64,000 bases of DNA from Paracoccus thiocyanatus (GTDB lineage Bacteria; Pseudomonadota; Alphaproteobacteria; Rhodobacterales; Rhodobacteraceae), in the NCBI RefSeq assembly GCF_900156255.1, contig NZ_FTMK01000001.1, positions 186,001 through 250,000 of the forward strand, written 5' to 3'. The position numbers were made by a program, and so were the translations under genes. The notes under the pieces were generated by a model. The model had not been told where the DNA came from, searched no databases, and worked only from the letters and a program-made list of their open reading frames with translations. Shown here piece after piece: positions 1-8,970 of the stretch. The first letter of the stretch is position 1. Each line of letters begins with the position of its first letter.

Positions 1-665
1 GGGCGGTGGGGCGGGGGCTTTTGCCGCGCGCGCCGGCCGCCTTTCTGAACCTGGGCGGGGTGGGGAACCTGACCTGGGTCGATCCCGCCGCCGCCGCGCC
101 CGAGGCGCCGGGCGCCTGCATCGCCTTTGACACCGGCCCGGCCAATGCGCCGGTGAACGACCTGATGCGCGCCCGGCGCGGGCTGGCGCGGGACGAAGGC
201 GGGCGGCTGGCGGCGCAAGGCCGCCCGGACGAGGCGGTGATCGCCCGGTTCCTGGGCCACGCGCATTTCGGCCGGCCCTTGCCGAAATCGCTGGACCGGG
301 ACGCCTTTGCCCAGGCGCTGGAGGTGTCGCATTTGGCCGATGCCGACGCCGCCGCCACGCTGACCCATGCGGCGGCGGCGGCGGTGGCGGCGGGGCTGGC
401 GCTGCTGCCGCAAGCGCCGGGCCTGCTGCTGGTCTGCGGCGGCGGCCGCCACAACGCGGCGATGATGGCGGCGCTGGCGCAGCGGCTGCCCTGCACCGTG
501 GCGCCGGTCGAGGCGGCGGGGCTTGATGGCGACATGCTTGAGGCGCAGGCGTTCGGCTGGTTGGCGGTGCGGGTGCTGCGCGGCCTGCCCACATCGGGGC
601 CGGGCACCACGGGCGCGCCGCGGCCGGTCTGCGGCGGCCGGATCAGCCATCCGCGGCGGCGCTGA
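1..665 (+). CDS. anmK: Anhydro-N-acetylmuramic acid kinase, C-terminal part (5' end outside window)
   Basis: The reading frame is open from the first bases of the window, so the start lies upstream. About 220 residues are visible. AnmK phosphorylates and opens 1,6-anhydro-MurNAc released from peptidoglycan turnover, giving MurNAc-6-phosphate for cell-wall recycling in the cytoplasm. The visible motifs match the family: FLNLGGVGNLT, AFDTGPANA, a PKSLDRD segment and a glycine-rich LLVCGGGRHN near the C-terminus, followed by GLDGDMLEAQAFGWLAVR. The tail GLPTSGPGTTGAPRPVCGGRI is typical of alphaproteobacterial members. Assignment is firm; the N-terminal ATP-binding part cannot be checked. Confidence 0.93.
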   Translation, partial: AVGRGLLPRAPAAFLNLGGVGNLTWVDPAAAAPEAPGACIAFDTGPANAPVNDLMRARRGLARDEGGRLAAQGRPDEAVIARFLGHAHFGRPLPKSLDRDAFAQALEVSHLADADAAATLTHAAAAAVAAGLALLPQAPGLLLVCGGGRHNAAMMAALAQRLPCTVAPVEAAGLDGDMLEAQAFGWLAVRVLRGLPTSGPGTTGAPRPVCGGRISHPRRR

Positions 666-722
666 GGCGGGGTGCGCCGCGGGCGGCTTTCCGCCTTGTG
701 ACTGATTGCGCGGCATTTCATG

Positions 723-748
723 GGAACGAAGCCGCAAAGAGTGGCGTT
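723..748 (+). promoter_or_regulatory. EcfG-type general stress promoter candidate before the PRC-barrel gene
   Basis: GGAAC at 723-727 is followed after 17 bases by CGTT at 745-748, which fits the alphaproteobacterial EcfG consensus GGAAC-N16/17-CGTT. It lies 60 bases before the start codon. Three other sites of the same form occur in the window before stress-type genes. The sigma factor itself is not in view. Confidence 0.5.
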
Positions 749-808
749 TGACGGTCATGCGACGGCGGCTGCCGTTCGCGATAACGACAACCGGAAAGGA
801 CATCGTCC

Positions 809-1642
809 ATGAAACCTCTTGTCATCGCCGCCACCACGCTGGCTCTGGCTGTTCCTGCCCTGGCGCAGACGGAAACCACCCCTCCGGCCGAGCTGCCGGC
901 CGAGCAGGTCGAGGGTGCGGCAGGCACGACCGAAAACGCCGCCGGGGCGGCGGATGCCGCGGCCGAACAGGCGGAAGAGGCCGCGGACCGCGCGGCCGAC
1001 GAATCCGGCGCCGCCGCCGCGGATGCGGCCGAGGATGCGGCCCAGGCCGCCGATGCGGCCAGCGACGCGGCCAATGAGGCGACGGGCGCCGCCGCCGGCA
1101 TGGGCGTTGCCCCCGACGCCCCGCCCGGCGATGCGATCCCCGCGGCCGAGGCCGACGCGGCCGGCGGCGCGGCCGACGATGCCGCCAATGCCGCCGAGGA
1201 CGCCGCCGCCGCGGCCAATGACGCAGCCGACGCGGCAGCCGACGCCGCCGAAGAGATGCCGGTCACGCCCCCCGACGTGAACCCGCCCGCCATCTCGGAA
1301 GCCGATCCGGGTGTGCTGTCGAGCTGGCTGACCAGCCGGCGCATCTGGACCACCAACCAGCCCTCGACCACCGAATGGACCGATCCCGCGGTCGAGGAGC
1401 GCCCCGCCGAATGGCAGGACATCGCCAAGGTGAACGATATCGTTCTGGACGATTCGGGGCAGGTCGTGGGCTATATCGCCGATATCGGCGGCTTCCTGGG
1501 CATCGGCGCCAAGAAGGTGCTGCTGGGCGTCGATGCGATCCACCTGATCACCATCGGCAACGACACCTTCTTCGCCACCAACTACACCAAGGCCGAGTTG
1601 GAGGCGCTGCCGGATTTCGACCAGAAGACCGTGCGGCAGTAA
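809..1642 (+). CDS. Secreted PRC-barrel domain protein with long Ala/Asp/Glu-rich region
   Basis: 277 residues. A clear signal peptide (MKPLVIAATTLALAVPALAQ) predicts export to the periplasm. Residues about 25-155 are a low-complexity, acidic, alanine-rich stretch of repeated AADAA/EDAA units, probably helical or disordered. The C-terminal third (about 205-262) is a PRC-barrel: DIAKVNDIVLDDSGQVVGY followed by GGFLGIGAKKVLLG. PRC-barrel proteins of this secreted kind are common in Alphaproteobacteria and are often stress-induced; the exact role is unknown. An EcfG-like promoter lies upstream and a strong intrinsic terminator follows, so the gene looks monocistronic. Confidence 0.85.
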   Translation: MKPLVIAATTLALAVPALAQTETTPPAELPAEQVEGAAGTTENAAGAADAAAEQAEEAADRAADESGAAAADAAEDAAQAADAASDAANEATGAAAGMGVAPDAPPGDAIPAAEADAAGGAADDAANAAEDAAAAANDAADAAADAAEEMPVTPPDVNPPAISEADPGVLSSWLTSRRIWTTNQPSTTEWTDPAVEERPAEWQDIAKVNDIVLDDSGQVVGYIADIGGFLGIGAKKVLLGVDAIHLITIGNDTFFATNYTKAELEALPDFDQKTVRQ

Positions 1643-1666
1643 ATTTCCGACCGATTTGGGACCAGC

Positions 1667-1698
1667 GGGGCGCCTTTCGGGGCGCCCTTGCGTTTTTT
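1667..1698 (+). terminator. Intrinsic terminator after the PRC-barrel gene
   Basis: A 7-bp GC stem (GGGCGCC at 1668-1674 with GGCGCCC at 1681-1687, loop TTTCGG) is followed by a run of six T at 1693-1698. Confidence 0.85.
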
Positions 1699-1779
1699 GC
1701 GCAATCGGCCTTGACGCCATGCGCGGCCATGCGTAAACCCCCTCGCACCCCGGACGGCGATCCGGGGGAAGTGGTCTGC

Positions 1780-1856
1780 GCGGTTGTAGCTCAGTTGGTT
1801 AGAGTACCGGCCTGTCACGCCGGGGGTCGCGGGTTCGAGCCCCGTCAACCGCGCCA
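1780..1856 (+). tRNA. tRNA-Asp (GTC), first of two identical copies
   Basis: 77 nt with encoded CCA. The acceptor GCGGTTG pairs with CAACCGC, D-loop GGTTAG, anticodon loop CTGTCAC with GTC at 1814-1816, T-loop GGTTCGAGCC. All four arms fold. Confidence 0.97.
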
Positions 1857-1882
1857 CCACCACCTTAACGAAGAAAAAATGC

Positions 1883-1959
1883 GCGGTTGTAGCTCAGTTG
1901 GTTAGAGTACCGGCCTGTCACGCCGGGGGTCGCGGGTTCGAGCCCCGTCAACCGCGCCA
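1883..1959 (+). tRNA. tRNA-Asp (GTC), second identical copy
   Basis: Identical over all 77 nt to the copy 103 bases upstream, separated by a 26-nt AT-richer spacer. Both are presumably cut from one transcript. Confidence 0.97.
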
Positions 1960-1991
1960 TCTTTCCCCAAAATCCTGCAAGGCTTTGCCAG

Positions 1992-2036
1992 CCGCGCTTA
2001 TGGCGCGGTTTCTTGGGTATTTGGGCAACGAAGAAG
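1992..2036 (+). repeat. Short hairpin + GTATTTGG element, divergent copy
   Basis: A 6-bp hairpin (CCGCGC at 1992-1997 with GCGCGG at 2003-2008) is followed by GTATTTGGGCAACGAAGAAG at 2017-2036. Two closer copies sit at 5349-5383 and 13084-13127. Placed after the second tRNA-Asp. Confidence 0.5.
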
Positions 2037-2127
2037 CCGGCCGGCGGCCCGGACCAGGGTCGGCGCTAGGGGCTTTTCAAGCCGTCTCAATTCCCTATGC
2101 TGGCCCCCGATCACGACGGAGGACGCC

Positions 2128-2595
2128 ATGGCACGCGGAATAGATTACGGCGGAATGATGCACCGGGCCATGCAGCGGCTGATCGCGGATGTGCTGGAAA
2201 CGGTGGCCCGCGAAGGGCTGCCGGGCGAGCATCATTTCTTCATCACCTTCGATACCCGCGATTCGGAGGTCGAGATGGCCGACTGGCTGCGCGACCGCTA
2301 TCCCGAGGAGATGACCATCGTCATCCAGCACTGGTTCGACGACCTGGCCATTACTGACGAGGGATTCCGCATCACGCTGAATTTCGGCAATTCGCCCGAG
2401 CCGCTTTACATTCCCTTCGATGCGCTGCGCACCTTTGTCGATCCCTCGGTCGAGTTCGGCCTGCGCTTCGAGAATCACGACGAGCGGGAGGATGAGGAAG
2501 AGCCCGAAGAGGAAGAGGGCGCGCCCCCCGAACCCGATGACGACGGTCCCGCCGGCGGCGCCGAGGTCGTCAGCTTGGACAAATGGCGCAAGTAA
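2128..2595 (+). CDS. sspB: SspB-family ClpXP adaptor
   Basis: 155 residues, the usual length of alphaproteobacterial SspB. The N-terminal IDYGGMMHRAMQRLI, the FFITFDT strand and the LNFGNSPEPLYIPFDAL segment match the SspB fold. The C-terminus is an acidic linker (residues about 122-148) ending in VVSLDKWRK, which resembles the ClpX-binding tail of SspB. SspB delivers ssrA-tagged and other substrates to ClpXP. It stands alone, upstream of fumC in the same direction. The ATG at 2128 has a GGAGGA-like site just before it. Confidence 0.92.
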   Translation: MARGIDYGGMMHRAMQRLIADVLETVAREGLPGEHHFFITFDTRDSEVEMADWLRDRYPEEMTIVIQHWFDDLAITDEGFRITLNFGNSPEPLYIPFDALRTFVDPSVEFGLRFENHDEREDEEEPEEEEGAPPEPDDDGPAGGAEVVSLDKWRK

Positions 2596-2687
2596 GGCGC
2601 GGGAGCCGGATCGCATACCATGGCATGCCGATTGCGAATCCCCGCCATCGGGCCTAGAAGCCCCACAACACCGTGAGGGAGCATGCC

Positions 2688-4085
2688 ATGACCAAGACCA
2701 CCCGCACCGAGACCGACAGCTTCGGCCCGCTGGAAGTGCCGGCCGACAAGTATTGGGGGGCGCAGACCCAGCGCTCGATCCAGAACTTCCCCATCGGCTG
2801 GGAACGCCAGCCGGTGCCGATCATCCGCGCGCTGGGTGCGATCAAGCAGGCCGCGGCCGAGATCAACATGGCGACCGGCAAGCTGGACCCGGAAATCGGC
2901 AAGGCCGTGGTGCAGGCGGCTGCCGAGGTGATGGCGGGCCGGTTCGACGACAACTTCCCGCTGGTGGTCTGGCAGACCGGATCCGGCACGCAGTCGAACA
3001 TGAACGCCAACGAGGTGATCTCGAACCGCGCCATCGAGATCCTGGGCGGCGAGATGGGCTCGAAAAAGCCGGTGCATCCGAACGATCATGTGAACATGGG
3101 GCAGTCGTCGAACGACACCTTCCCGACCGCCATGCATGTCGCCATCGCCATGCAGGCCCGCGACGTGCTGCTGCCGGGGCTGGAAAAGCTGCACAAGGCG
3201 CTGGTGGCGAAGGCCGAAGAGTTCAAGGACATCATCAAGATCGGCCGCACCCATACCCAGGACGCGACGCCGCTGACCCTGGGCCAGGAATTCGGCGGCT
3301 ATGCCCACCAGGTCCAGAAGGGGATCGAGCGGGTCAAGCTGACCCTGGGCGACATCTACGAACTGGCCCAGGGCGGCACCGCGGTCGGGACCGGGCTGAA
3401 CACCAAGAAGGGCTGGGATACGGCCATCGCGGCCGAGATCGCCAAGATCACCGGCCTGCCTTTCGTCACCGCGCCCAATAAGTTCGAGGCGCTGGCGGCG
3501 CATGACGCGATGGTCATGTTCTCGGGCGCGCTGAAGACGGTGGCGGCAAGCCTGTTCAAGATCGCCAATGACATGCGGCTGCTGGGTTCGGGCCCGCGCT
3601 CGGGCCTGGGCGAATTGATTCTGCCGGAAAACGAGCCCGGTTCCTCGATCATGCCGGGCAAGGTGAACCCGACCCAGGCCGAGGCGCTGACCATGGTCTG
3701 CGCCCATGTCATGGGCAATGACGCGGCGGTGGGCTTTGCCGGCTCGCAGGGCCATTTCGAACTGAACGTCTATAACCCGATGATGTCCTATAACGTGCTG
3801 CAATCCATGCAGCTTTTGGGCGACGCGGCGGGGTCGTTCACCGACAACATGGTCGCCGGCACCCAGGCGAACATCCCCCGCATCGAGAAGCTGATGAAGG
3901 AATCGCTGATGCTGGTGACGGCGCTGGCGCCGACCATCGGCTATGACAATGCGACCAAGGTGGCCAAGACCGCGCATAAGAACGGCACCACGCTGCGCGA
4001 GGAGGCGATTGCGCTTGGTTTCGTGGATGGCGAGACCTTCGACCGCATCGTCCGCCCCGAGCAGATGATCGGCCCGGAAGACTGA
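2688..4085 (+). CDS. fumC: Class II fumarate hydratase
   Basis: 465 residues, close to the 467 of E. coli FumC. Interconverts fumarate and L-malate in the TCA cycle. The family signature [16 protein letters not shown] is present near residue 313, with [25 protein letters not shown] and [16 protein letters not shown] earlier. I start at the ATG at 2688, which has GAGGGA eight bases before it and gives the conserved [14 protein letters not shown] beginning; a GTG at 2673 would only add residues from the ribosome-binding region. Two small genes follow closely. Confidence 0.97.
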   Translation: MTKTTRTETDSFGPLEVPADKYWGAQTQRSIQNFPIGWERQPVPIIRALGAIKQAAAEINMATGKLDPEIGKAVVQAAAEVMAGRFDDNFPLVVWQTGSGTQSNMNANEVISNRAIEILGGEMGSKKPVHPNDHVNMGQSSNDTFPTAMHVAIAMQARDVLLPGLEKLHKALVAKAEEFKDIIKIGRTHTQDATPLTLGQEFGGYAHQVQKGIERVKLTLGDIYELAQGGTAVGTGLNTKKGWDTAIAAEIAKITGLPFVTAPNKFEALAAHDAMVMFSGALKTVAASLFKIANDMRLLGSGPRSGLGELILPENEPGSSIMPGKVNPTQAEALTMVCAHVMGNDAAVGFAGSQGHFELNVYNPMMSYNVLQSMQLLGDAAGSFTDNMVAGTQANIPRIEKLMKESLMLVTALAPTIGYDNATKVAKTAHKNGTTLREEAIALGFVDGETFDRIVRPEQMIGPED

Positions 4086-4087
4086 TC

Positions 4088-4297
4088 TTGGCCGGGTCTG
4101 GTCCAGGCAAGGTCATCAACCTGCGGGCGGCGCGCAAATCCGCCGCCCGCGCTGCCGGCCGCCAGCAGGGCGACGAGAATGCGGCGAAGTTCGGCCGCAG
4201 CAAGGCCGCGCGCCTGGCCGAGCAGCAAGCGGCCGACCGGCTGGCCCGCCACCTGGACCGGCATCGCCGCGAGGATGGGGCGCCGGGCGATGAATGA
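4088..4297 (+). CDS. DUF4169 family protein
   Basis: 69 residues, small and very basic: VINLRAARKSAARAAGR, then NAAKFGRSKAARLAEQ and ending HLDRHRRED. This is the DUF4169 pattern known mostly from Alphaproteobacteria; function unknown. No ATG or GTG lies in frame before the conserved region, so the TTG at 4088, two bases after the fumC stop, is the likely start. The end overlaps the next start by 8 bases, so fumC, this gene and the next are probably co-transcribed. Confidence 0.8.
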   Translation: MAGSGPGKVINLRAARKSAARAAGRQQGDENAAKFGRSKAARLAEQQAADRLARHLDRHRREDGAPGDE

Positions 4298-4538
4298 GCC
4301 GCTGTCGCTGCCGCCGCTGACGGCGCCGGTCAAGCGCTCGGTCACGATCGGGGGGCATCGCACCTCGGTCAGCCTGGAGGATGCCTTCTGGCGCGAGCTG
4401 CGCGACATCGCCCGCGCGCAGGGGCGCACCGCGGCCATGCTGATCGCCGCAATCGACGCCGCCCGCCCGCCCGAGGTGGGGCTGGCCACCGCCTTGCGGC
4501 TTTACGTGCTGGCCCAGATCCGCGGGAATCGGGCGTAA
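4290..4538 (+). CDS. Ribbon-helix-helix domain protein
   Basis: 82 residues. The segment PVKRSVTIGGHRTSVSLED, then FWRELRDIARAQGRT, is the RHH_4-type ribbon-helix-helix found next to DUF4169 and fumC in many Rhodobacterales. It probably binds DNA as a dimer; targets are unknown. The ATG at 4290 lies inside the end of the DUF4169 gene, which suggests translational coupling. Confidence 0.82.
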   Translation: MNEPLSLPPLTAPVKRSVTIGGHRTSVSLEDAFWRELRDIARAQGRTAAMLIAAIDAARPPEVGLATALRLYVLAQIRGNRA

Positions 4539-4603
4539 CGCTTGCAGCGCCGGCCGCGGCTGACTAAAAGCCCCAGCACAGATCCAAAATTCCGGGACAT
4601 ACC

Positions 4604-5344
4604 ATGGCAGGCCATTCCAAATGGGCCAATATCCAGCATCGCAAGGGCAAGCAGGACAAGCTGCGCTCGAAGCTGTTTTCGAAACTGGCCAAAGAAATCA
4701 CCGTCGCCGCCAAGATGGGCGATCCAGACCCCGAAAAGAACCCGCGCCTGCGGCTGGCGGTCAAGGAAGCCAAGTCGAATTCGGTGCCCAAGGACGTGAT
4801 CGACCGCGCCATCAAGAAATCGCAGGGCGGCGACGCGGAAAGCTATGACGAGATCCGCTATGAAGGCTACGGCCCGAACGGCATCGCCATCATCGTCGAG
4901 GCGATGACCGACAACCGCAACCGCACCGCGTCGAACGTGCGCAGCTATTTCACCAAATATGGCGGCGACCTGGGGCAGACCGGCTCGGTCAGCTTCATGT
5001 TCGACCGCAAGGGCGAGATCTTCTATTCCGCCTCGGCCGGCGATGCCGACACGGTGATGATGGCCGCGATCGAGGCCGGGGCCGAAGATGTCGAAAGCGA
5101 CGAGGACGGGCACTGGATCTATACTGCGGACAGCGACCTGGCCGAAGTTTCCTCGGCCCTGGAAGCGGCCTTGGGCGAATCCGAACATGCCAAGCTGATC
5201 TGGAAGCCGCAGGCCCCGACCGAGATCGACCTGGAAACCGCCACCAAGCTGATGAAGCTGATCGACGCGCTGGAAGAGGACGACGACGTGCAGAACGTCA
5301 CCGGGAATTTCGACATTCCCGAGGATGTGGCGGCGCAGCTTTGA
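4604..5344 (+). CDS. yebC: YebC/PmpR-family regulator
   Basis: 246 residues with the invariant [18 protein letters not shown] start, the [11 protein letters not shown] segment and the acidic C-terminal domain. YebC proteins were named as DNA-binding regulators; more recent work on family members points to a role in translation of difficult (proline-rich) stretches. The start is fixed by conservation. A repeat element follows directly after the stop. Confidence 0.95.
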   Translation: MAGHSKWANIQHRKGKQDKLRSKLFSKLAKEITVAAKMGDPDPEKNPRLRLAVKEAKSNSVPKDVIDRAIKKSQGGDAESYDEIRYEGYGPNGIAIIVEAMTDNRNRTASNVRSYFTKYGGDLGQTGSVSFMFDRKGEIFYSASAGDADTVMMAAIEAGAEDVESDEDGHWIYTADSDLAEVSSALEAALGESEHAKLIWKPQAPTEIDLETATKLMKLIDALEEDDDVQNVTGNFDIPEDVAAQL

Positions 5345-5348
5345 GTTT

Positions 5349-5383
5349 CCGCCTCCGGCGGGAGTATTTGGAAAACGATGAAA
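5349..5383 (+). repeat. Short hairpin + GTATTTGG element after yebC
   Basis: Hairpin CCGCC-TCC-GGCGG at 5349-5361 followed by GTATTTGGAAAACGATGAAA at 5364-5383. The last 20 bases match the copy at 13108-13127 at 19 of 20 positions. Confidence 0.7.
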
Positions 5384-6244
5384 TCAGGGTCGCAGTTCTG
5401 CTGCGGCCCTTTTCCTGATCGCGGCGGTCAGGGGGGCCATGGCGGGCGCCATGGCGCGCTGCACATGCCAATGGAGCGCCACGTCCAGGGCCAGGTCCGG
5501 GACCAGCGGTTGCAGCCGGCCCTGGCGCAGGGCCGGGGCCGCCATGCTTTCGGGGATCATGCCCCAGCCCAGGCCAAGTTCCACGGCGCGGGCAAAGGGT
5601 TCCGAGGCCGGGATGCGGTGGCCGGGCAGGTGCAGACGCTCGCCCGCGGCCATCTGCGCCCATTGCGATTGCAGCGCGTCCTTGGCGTTGAAGATGATCG
5701 CCGGCGCGGCGCGCAGGCTGGCCGCGGTTACGCCGGCGGCGAAGTGCCGGGCCAGGAAATCGGGCGCGGCCAAGGCAAGATAGCGCATGGACCCCAGGGC
5801 CAGGACGTCGCAGCCCGGCACCGGCTGGGGATCGGAACTAATCGCCGCCGAGACCTGGCCCTGGCGCAGCCAGTCGCGGGCATGGTCCTGGTCGTCAAGC
5901 ACCAGGTCGTAAAGCACCGGCAGCGCCGTCATCGCCGCCGGAAACCAGGTGGCCAGGCTGTCGGCATTGACCGCCAGCCGCAGGACCGCCGGCGGGTGCA
6001 GGCTGGCGTCAAGCCTTTGTTCCAGAAGCCGCACCTGGTCAAGATGCTGCATCAGCCGCAACCCGGTCTCGGTGCCCCGCGCCGGGGGGCCGCGATGGAT
6101 CAGCACCTGGCCCAGCCGTTCTTCGAGCCCCTTGATGCGCTGCGACACGGCCGAGGGCGTGACGCCAAGCGCCGCCGCAGCCGCGTCAAAGCTGCCGCGG
6201 CGGATGATTTCCGAAAGCGCCGCAAGGGCCGCATAGTCCAGCAT
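5384..6244 (-). CDS. argP: LysR-family regulator of ArgP/IciA type
   Basis: 286 residues. The N-terminal winged helix-turn-helix (MLDYAALAALSEIIRRGSF, then AAAALGVTPSAVSQRI) is followed by a substrate-binding domain with the LPGHRIPAS and LGLGWGMIPE motifs of ArgP. ArgP activates the basic amino-acid exporter gene argO in response to arginine and lysine status. It is divergent from a LysE/ArgO exporter with 82 bases between, the classical arrangement. The start at 6244 fits the conserved MLDYAALAAL; the longer frame runs into the promoter. Confidence 0.9.
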   Translation of the reverse strand: MLDYAALAALSEIIRRGSFDAAAAALGVTPSAVSQRIKGLEERLGQVLIHRGPPARGTETGLRLMQHLDQVRLLEQRLDASLHPPAVLRLAVNADSLATWFPAAMTALPVLYDLVLDDQDHARDWLRQGQVSAAISSDPQPVPGCDVLALGSMRYLALAAPDFLARHFAAGVTAASLRAAPAIIFNAKDALQSQWAQMAAGERLHLPGHRIPASEPFARAVELGLGWGMIPESMAAPALRQGRLQPLVPDLALDVALHWHVQRAMAPAMAPLTAAIRKRAAAELRP

Positions 6245-6326
6245 TAAGCCAACCTTACTCTGGATAATGATTTTGAATTTGCCTGAACACCGGCGCAGCG
6301 GCAAGACGGCGGCGAAGGAGAGCCGC
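6245..6326. promoter_or_regulatory. Divergent argP/argO control region
   Basis: Eighty-two bases separate the two divergent starts. The stretch around 6247-6285 is clearly AT-richer than its surroundings, as expected for two back-to-back promoters and an ArgP site. I cannot point to a single certain operator. Confidence 0.4.
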
Positions 6327-6926
6327 ATGCACGCCTATTTCGCCGGACTTGGCACCGCCCTTTCGCTGATCGTCGCCATCGGCGCGCAGAACGCCTTTGT
6401 GCTGAAACAGGGGCTGATGCGCCGGCATGTGCTGGCGGTCTGCGCCTTTTGCGCCATCTCGGATGCGATACTGATTTCGGCGGGGGTGATGGGCGCCGGC
6501 GCGGTCGCTGCGGCTGCGCCCTGGTTTCTGGGGGTCATGCGCTGGGGCGGCGCGGGCTTTTTGCTGATCTATGGCGCCAGGAGCTTTCGCGCCGCCTGGC
6601 GGGGTGGCGCGGTCTTGCAGGCCGGGCCGGGCGGCGGGGCGGGGCTGGGCGCGACGCTGGCGGTTCTGGCGGGGCTGACCTGGCTTAATCCGCATGTCTG
6701 GCTGGACACGGTGGTGCTGATCGGTTCGGTCTCGGCCGGGTGGGAGAGCCGGGGGGTGTTTGCGGCCGGCGCGGTCTCGGGCTCGGTGCTGTTCTTCTTT
6801 GCGCTGGGATATGGCGCGCGCTGGCTGACGCCGCTTTTCGCCCGACCGCTGGCCTGGCGGGTGCTGGACGGGTTGGTCGGCCTGGTGATGTGGTCGATCG
6901 CGCTGGGGCTGGTGCTGGGCGGCTGA
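6327..6926 (+). CDS. argO: LysE/ArgO-type amino-acid exporter
   Basis: 199 residues with six predicted membrane segments. The start AYFAGLGTALSLIVAIGAQNAFVLKQG is the LysE family signature, and LTWLNPHVWLDTVVLIG matches the fifth-helix region of ArgO. Exports L-arginine and possibly lysine. The ATG at 6327 follows GAAGGAGAG and gives the conserved beginning. Divergent from its likely activator ArgP. Confidence 0.9.
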   Translation: MHAYFAGLGTALSLIVAIGAQNAFVLKQGLMRRHVLAVCAFCAISDAILISAGVMGAGAVAAAAPWFLGVMRWGGAGFLLIYGARSFRAAWRGGAVLQAGPGGGAGLGATLAVLAGLTWLNPHVWLDTVVLIGSVSAGWESRGVFAAGAVSGSVLFFFALGYGARWLTPLFARPLAWRVLDGLVGLVMWSIALGLVLGG

Positions 6927-6964
6927 GCCTTGCGCCGGCGGCGCGGGCGGGGCATGGCTGGGCG

Positions 6965-7915
6965 ATGGACAGGACCGGACCCATCGCGCGCAGCGACCTG
7001 CGGGGCATTCTTTGGATGCTGGCGACGGGGATCTGCTTTGTCGGCATGAACGGCACGGTCCGCTGGCTGGGCACGGCGCTGCCGGCCGCCGAGGGCGCCT
7101 TTATCCGATTTGCCTTTGGGCTGCTGTTTCTGGTCCCGGCGCTGCTGCCGGCCTTGCGGCGGGGATTTCCGGCGCCGGTCTGGAGGCTTTTCGCATTGCG
7201 CGGCGGGTTGCACCTGCTGGCGGTGATCCTGTGGTTCTATGCGATGGCGCGCATCACCGTGGCCGAGGTGACGGCCATCGGCTTTCTGAACCCTATCCTG
7301 GTGACGGCAGGCGCGGCGCTGCTGATGGGAGAGCGGATTTCCTGGCGCCGGGCGCTTGCCATTGCCGTGGCGCTGGCGGGGGCGATGATGGTGCTGCGTC
7401 CCGGCATCCGAGCGCTGGAGCCGGGCCATGTGGCGCAGCTTAGTGCGGCGCTGGTCTTTGCGCTGTCCTATCTGGTGGCCAAGCGGTTGTCGGAACTGGT
7501 CCCGGCCTCGGTCGTGGTGGCGATGATGTCGCTGACGGTCTGCATCGGGCTGGCGCCGGTCGCGGCGCTGGTCTGGGTGCCGCCGACGCTGGGGCAATGC
7601 GCGGTGCTGGCCTGCACGGCGCTGTTCGCCACCGCCGGCCATTACGCGATGACGCGGGCTTTTGCCGCGGCGCCGCTGACGGTGACGCAGCCCATCACCT
7701 TTCTGCAACTGGTCTGGGCCAGCCTGCTTGGCGCCCTGGTTTTTGCCGAGCCGGTGGACCCCTGGGTGCTGGCCGGCGGCGCGGTCATGATCGCCGCCAT
7801 CAGTTTCATCACCTGGCGCGAGGCGGGGCTGGCGCAACACGCGGCCACCCCGCCCGTGCCGGCACCCGCAAGCGCCCGGCTTGCGGATCGCCGCGCCAAG
7901 TCCCCCCGGCCTTAA
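6965..7915 (+). CDS. EamA/DMT-family permease
   Basis: 316 residues with about ten hydrophobic segments arranged as two EamA repeats (each about 140 residues), the drug/metabolite transporter layout. RNA-free, inner-membrane; substrate not predictable from sequence. It starts 38 bases after argO in the same direction, so it may share that transcript. The last bases, TTAA at 7912-7915, also form the stop of the convergent choV. Confidence 0.85.
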   Translation: MDRTGPIARSDLRGILWMLATGICFVGMNGTVRWLGTALPAAEGAFIRFAFGLLFLVPALLPALRRGFPAPVWRLFALRGGLHLLAVILWFYAMARITVAEVTAIGFLNPILVTAGAALLMGERISWRRALAIAVALAGAMMVLRPGIRALEPGHVAQLSAALVFALSYLVAKRLSELVPASVVVAMMSLTVCIGLAPVAALVWVPPTLGQCAVLACTALFATAGHYAMTRAFAAAPLTVTQPITFLQLVWASLLGALVFAEPVDPWVLAGGAVMIAAISFITWREAGLAQHAATPPVPAPASARLADRRAKSPRP

Positions 7916-8970
7916 TATTCGACCGCGCCGCCGCCCTGGCCGGGCTGCACCACCAGGCGCGACAGGATGCCCTGGCGCGTGACCTGTCCGCCGCCCTGCA
8001 AGGGCAGGGCTTCGGCCCCCGCCTCGGTCATCATGCGGATCACGTCGCGCACCGGGGTTGCCCGGTCGAGGGGGCTGCCCAGGGCTTCGCCCGGCTCTGC
8101 CATGTCTTCGGCGCGCAGCACGGCCAGCGGGTTCATATGGGCGACGAAATCCTCGACATAGGCATTCGCCGGGTGGGCGATGATTTCGCGCGCGGTGCCG
8201 ATCTGGACGATGCGGCCGCCCTCCATCAGCGCGATGCGGTTTCCGATGCGGAAGGCTTCGTCCAGGTCGTGGCTGACGAAGATGATGGTGCGGCGAAAGC
8301 GGTCCTGCAATTCCAGCAACTCGCCTTGCAGCCGGTTGCGGATCAGCGGGTCCAGCGCCGAGAATGGCTCGTCCATCAACAGGATCGGCGCCTGGGTGGC
8401 AAAGGCGCGCGCCAGCCCCACGCGCTGCTGCATCCCGCCCGACAGGTCGCCCACCTTGCGCTCAGCCCAGTCGGCCAGGCCCACCGTCGCCAGTTGCTCG
8501 TCGACGCGGCGGCGCCGTTCGGCCTGGGGGATGCCCGCCAGTTCCAGCCCCAGCCCGACGTTTTCGCGCACGCTGCGCCAGGGCAGCAGGCCGAATTGCT
8601 GGAAGACCATCGCCACATGTTCGCGCCGCAGGCGCCGCAACTGGGCGCCGCGGGCCTTGGTGACCGAGGCCATGCGCGCGCCGTCCCAGATCCGCACCTC
8701 GCCGCGGCAGACCGAATTCAGCCCGTTCACCGCCCGCAACAGCGTGGACTTGCCCGAGCCGGAAAGCCCCATCAGCACCAGGATCTCGCCCTCGCGCACT
8801 GCCAGCGAGCAGTCGTGGACGCCCAGGACCTGCCCGGTCTCGGCCTTGATCGCGCCGCGTTCCAGCCCCTGGTCCATCAGCGGCAGGGCAGCGTCGGGAT
8901 CATCGCCGAAGACGATGTTCACCTTGTCGAATTCGACCGCGTTGCGTGCGGTTTGGCTGGTGTCAGTCAT
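7912..8970 (-). CDS. choV: Choline ABC transporter ATP-binding protein
   Basis: 352 residues. Walker A MGLSGSGKST near residue 67, signature LSGGMQQRVGLARA, Walker B ILLMDEPFSALD, then an H-loop SHDLDEA. The extended N-terminus (GLERGAIKAETGQVLGVHD) and the C-terminal regulatory extension are typical of ProV/ChoV ATPases. Last gene of choX-choW-choV; its start overlaps the end of choW by 8 bases. Energises high-affinity uptake of choline, which the neighbouring BetB and BetA turn into glycine betaine. Confidence 0.92.
   Translation of the reverse strand: MTDTSQTARNAVEFDKVNIVFGDDPDAALPLMDQGLERGAIKAETGQVLGVHDCSLAVREGEILVLMGLSGSGKSTLLRAVNGLNSVCRGEVRIWDGARMASVTKARGAQLRRLRREHVAMVFQQFGLLPWRSVRENVGLGLELAGIPQAERRRRVDEQLATVGLADWAERKVGDLSGGMQQRVGLARAFATQAPILLMDEPFSALDPLIRNRLQGELLELQDRFRRTIIFVSHDLDEAFRIGNRIALMEGGRIVQIGTAREIIAHPANAYVEDFVAHMNPLAVLRAEDMAEPGEALGSPLDRATPVRDVIRMMTEAGAEALPLQGGGQVTRQGILSRLVVQPGQGGGAVEY

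Noticed and set aside
950..1260. The GC-rich repeat-like stretch in the PRC-barrel gene as a non-coding repeat array.
   Set aside because: It stays in frame, starts after a signal peptide and continues into a PRC-barrel domain.
1780..1959. A direct repeat with a 103-base period that might be taken for the start of a CRISPR array.
   Set aside because: Each unit is a tRNA-Asp gene; there are only two and no cas genes.
1375..2143. Open frames reading through the tRNA-Asp genes.
   Set aside because: They translate tRNA sequence (repeated VRVPACHAGGRGFEPRQPR) and are artefacts.
2475..3977. A 500-codon minus-strand frame opposite fumC.
   Set aside because: fumC is certain on the other strand; the antisense frame shows no recognisable protein.
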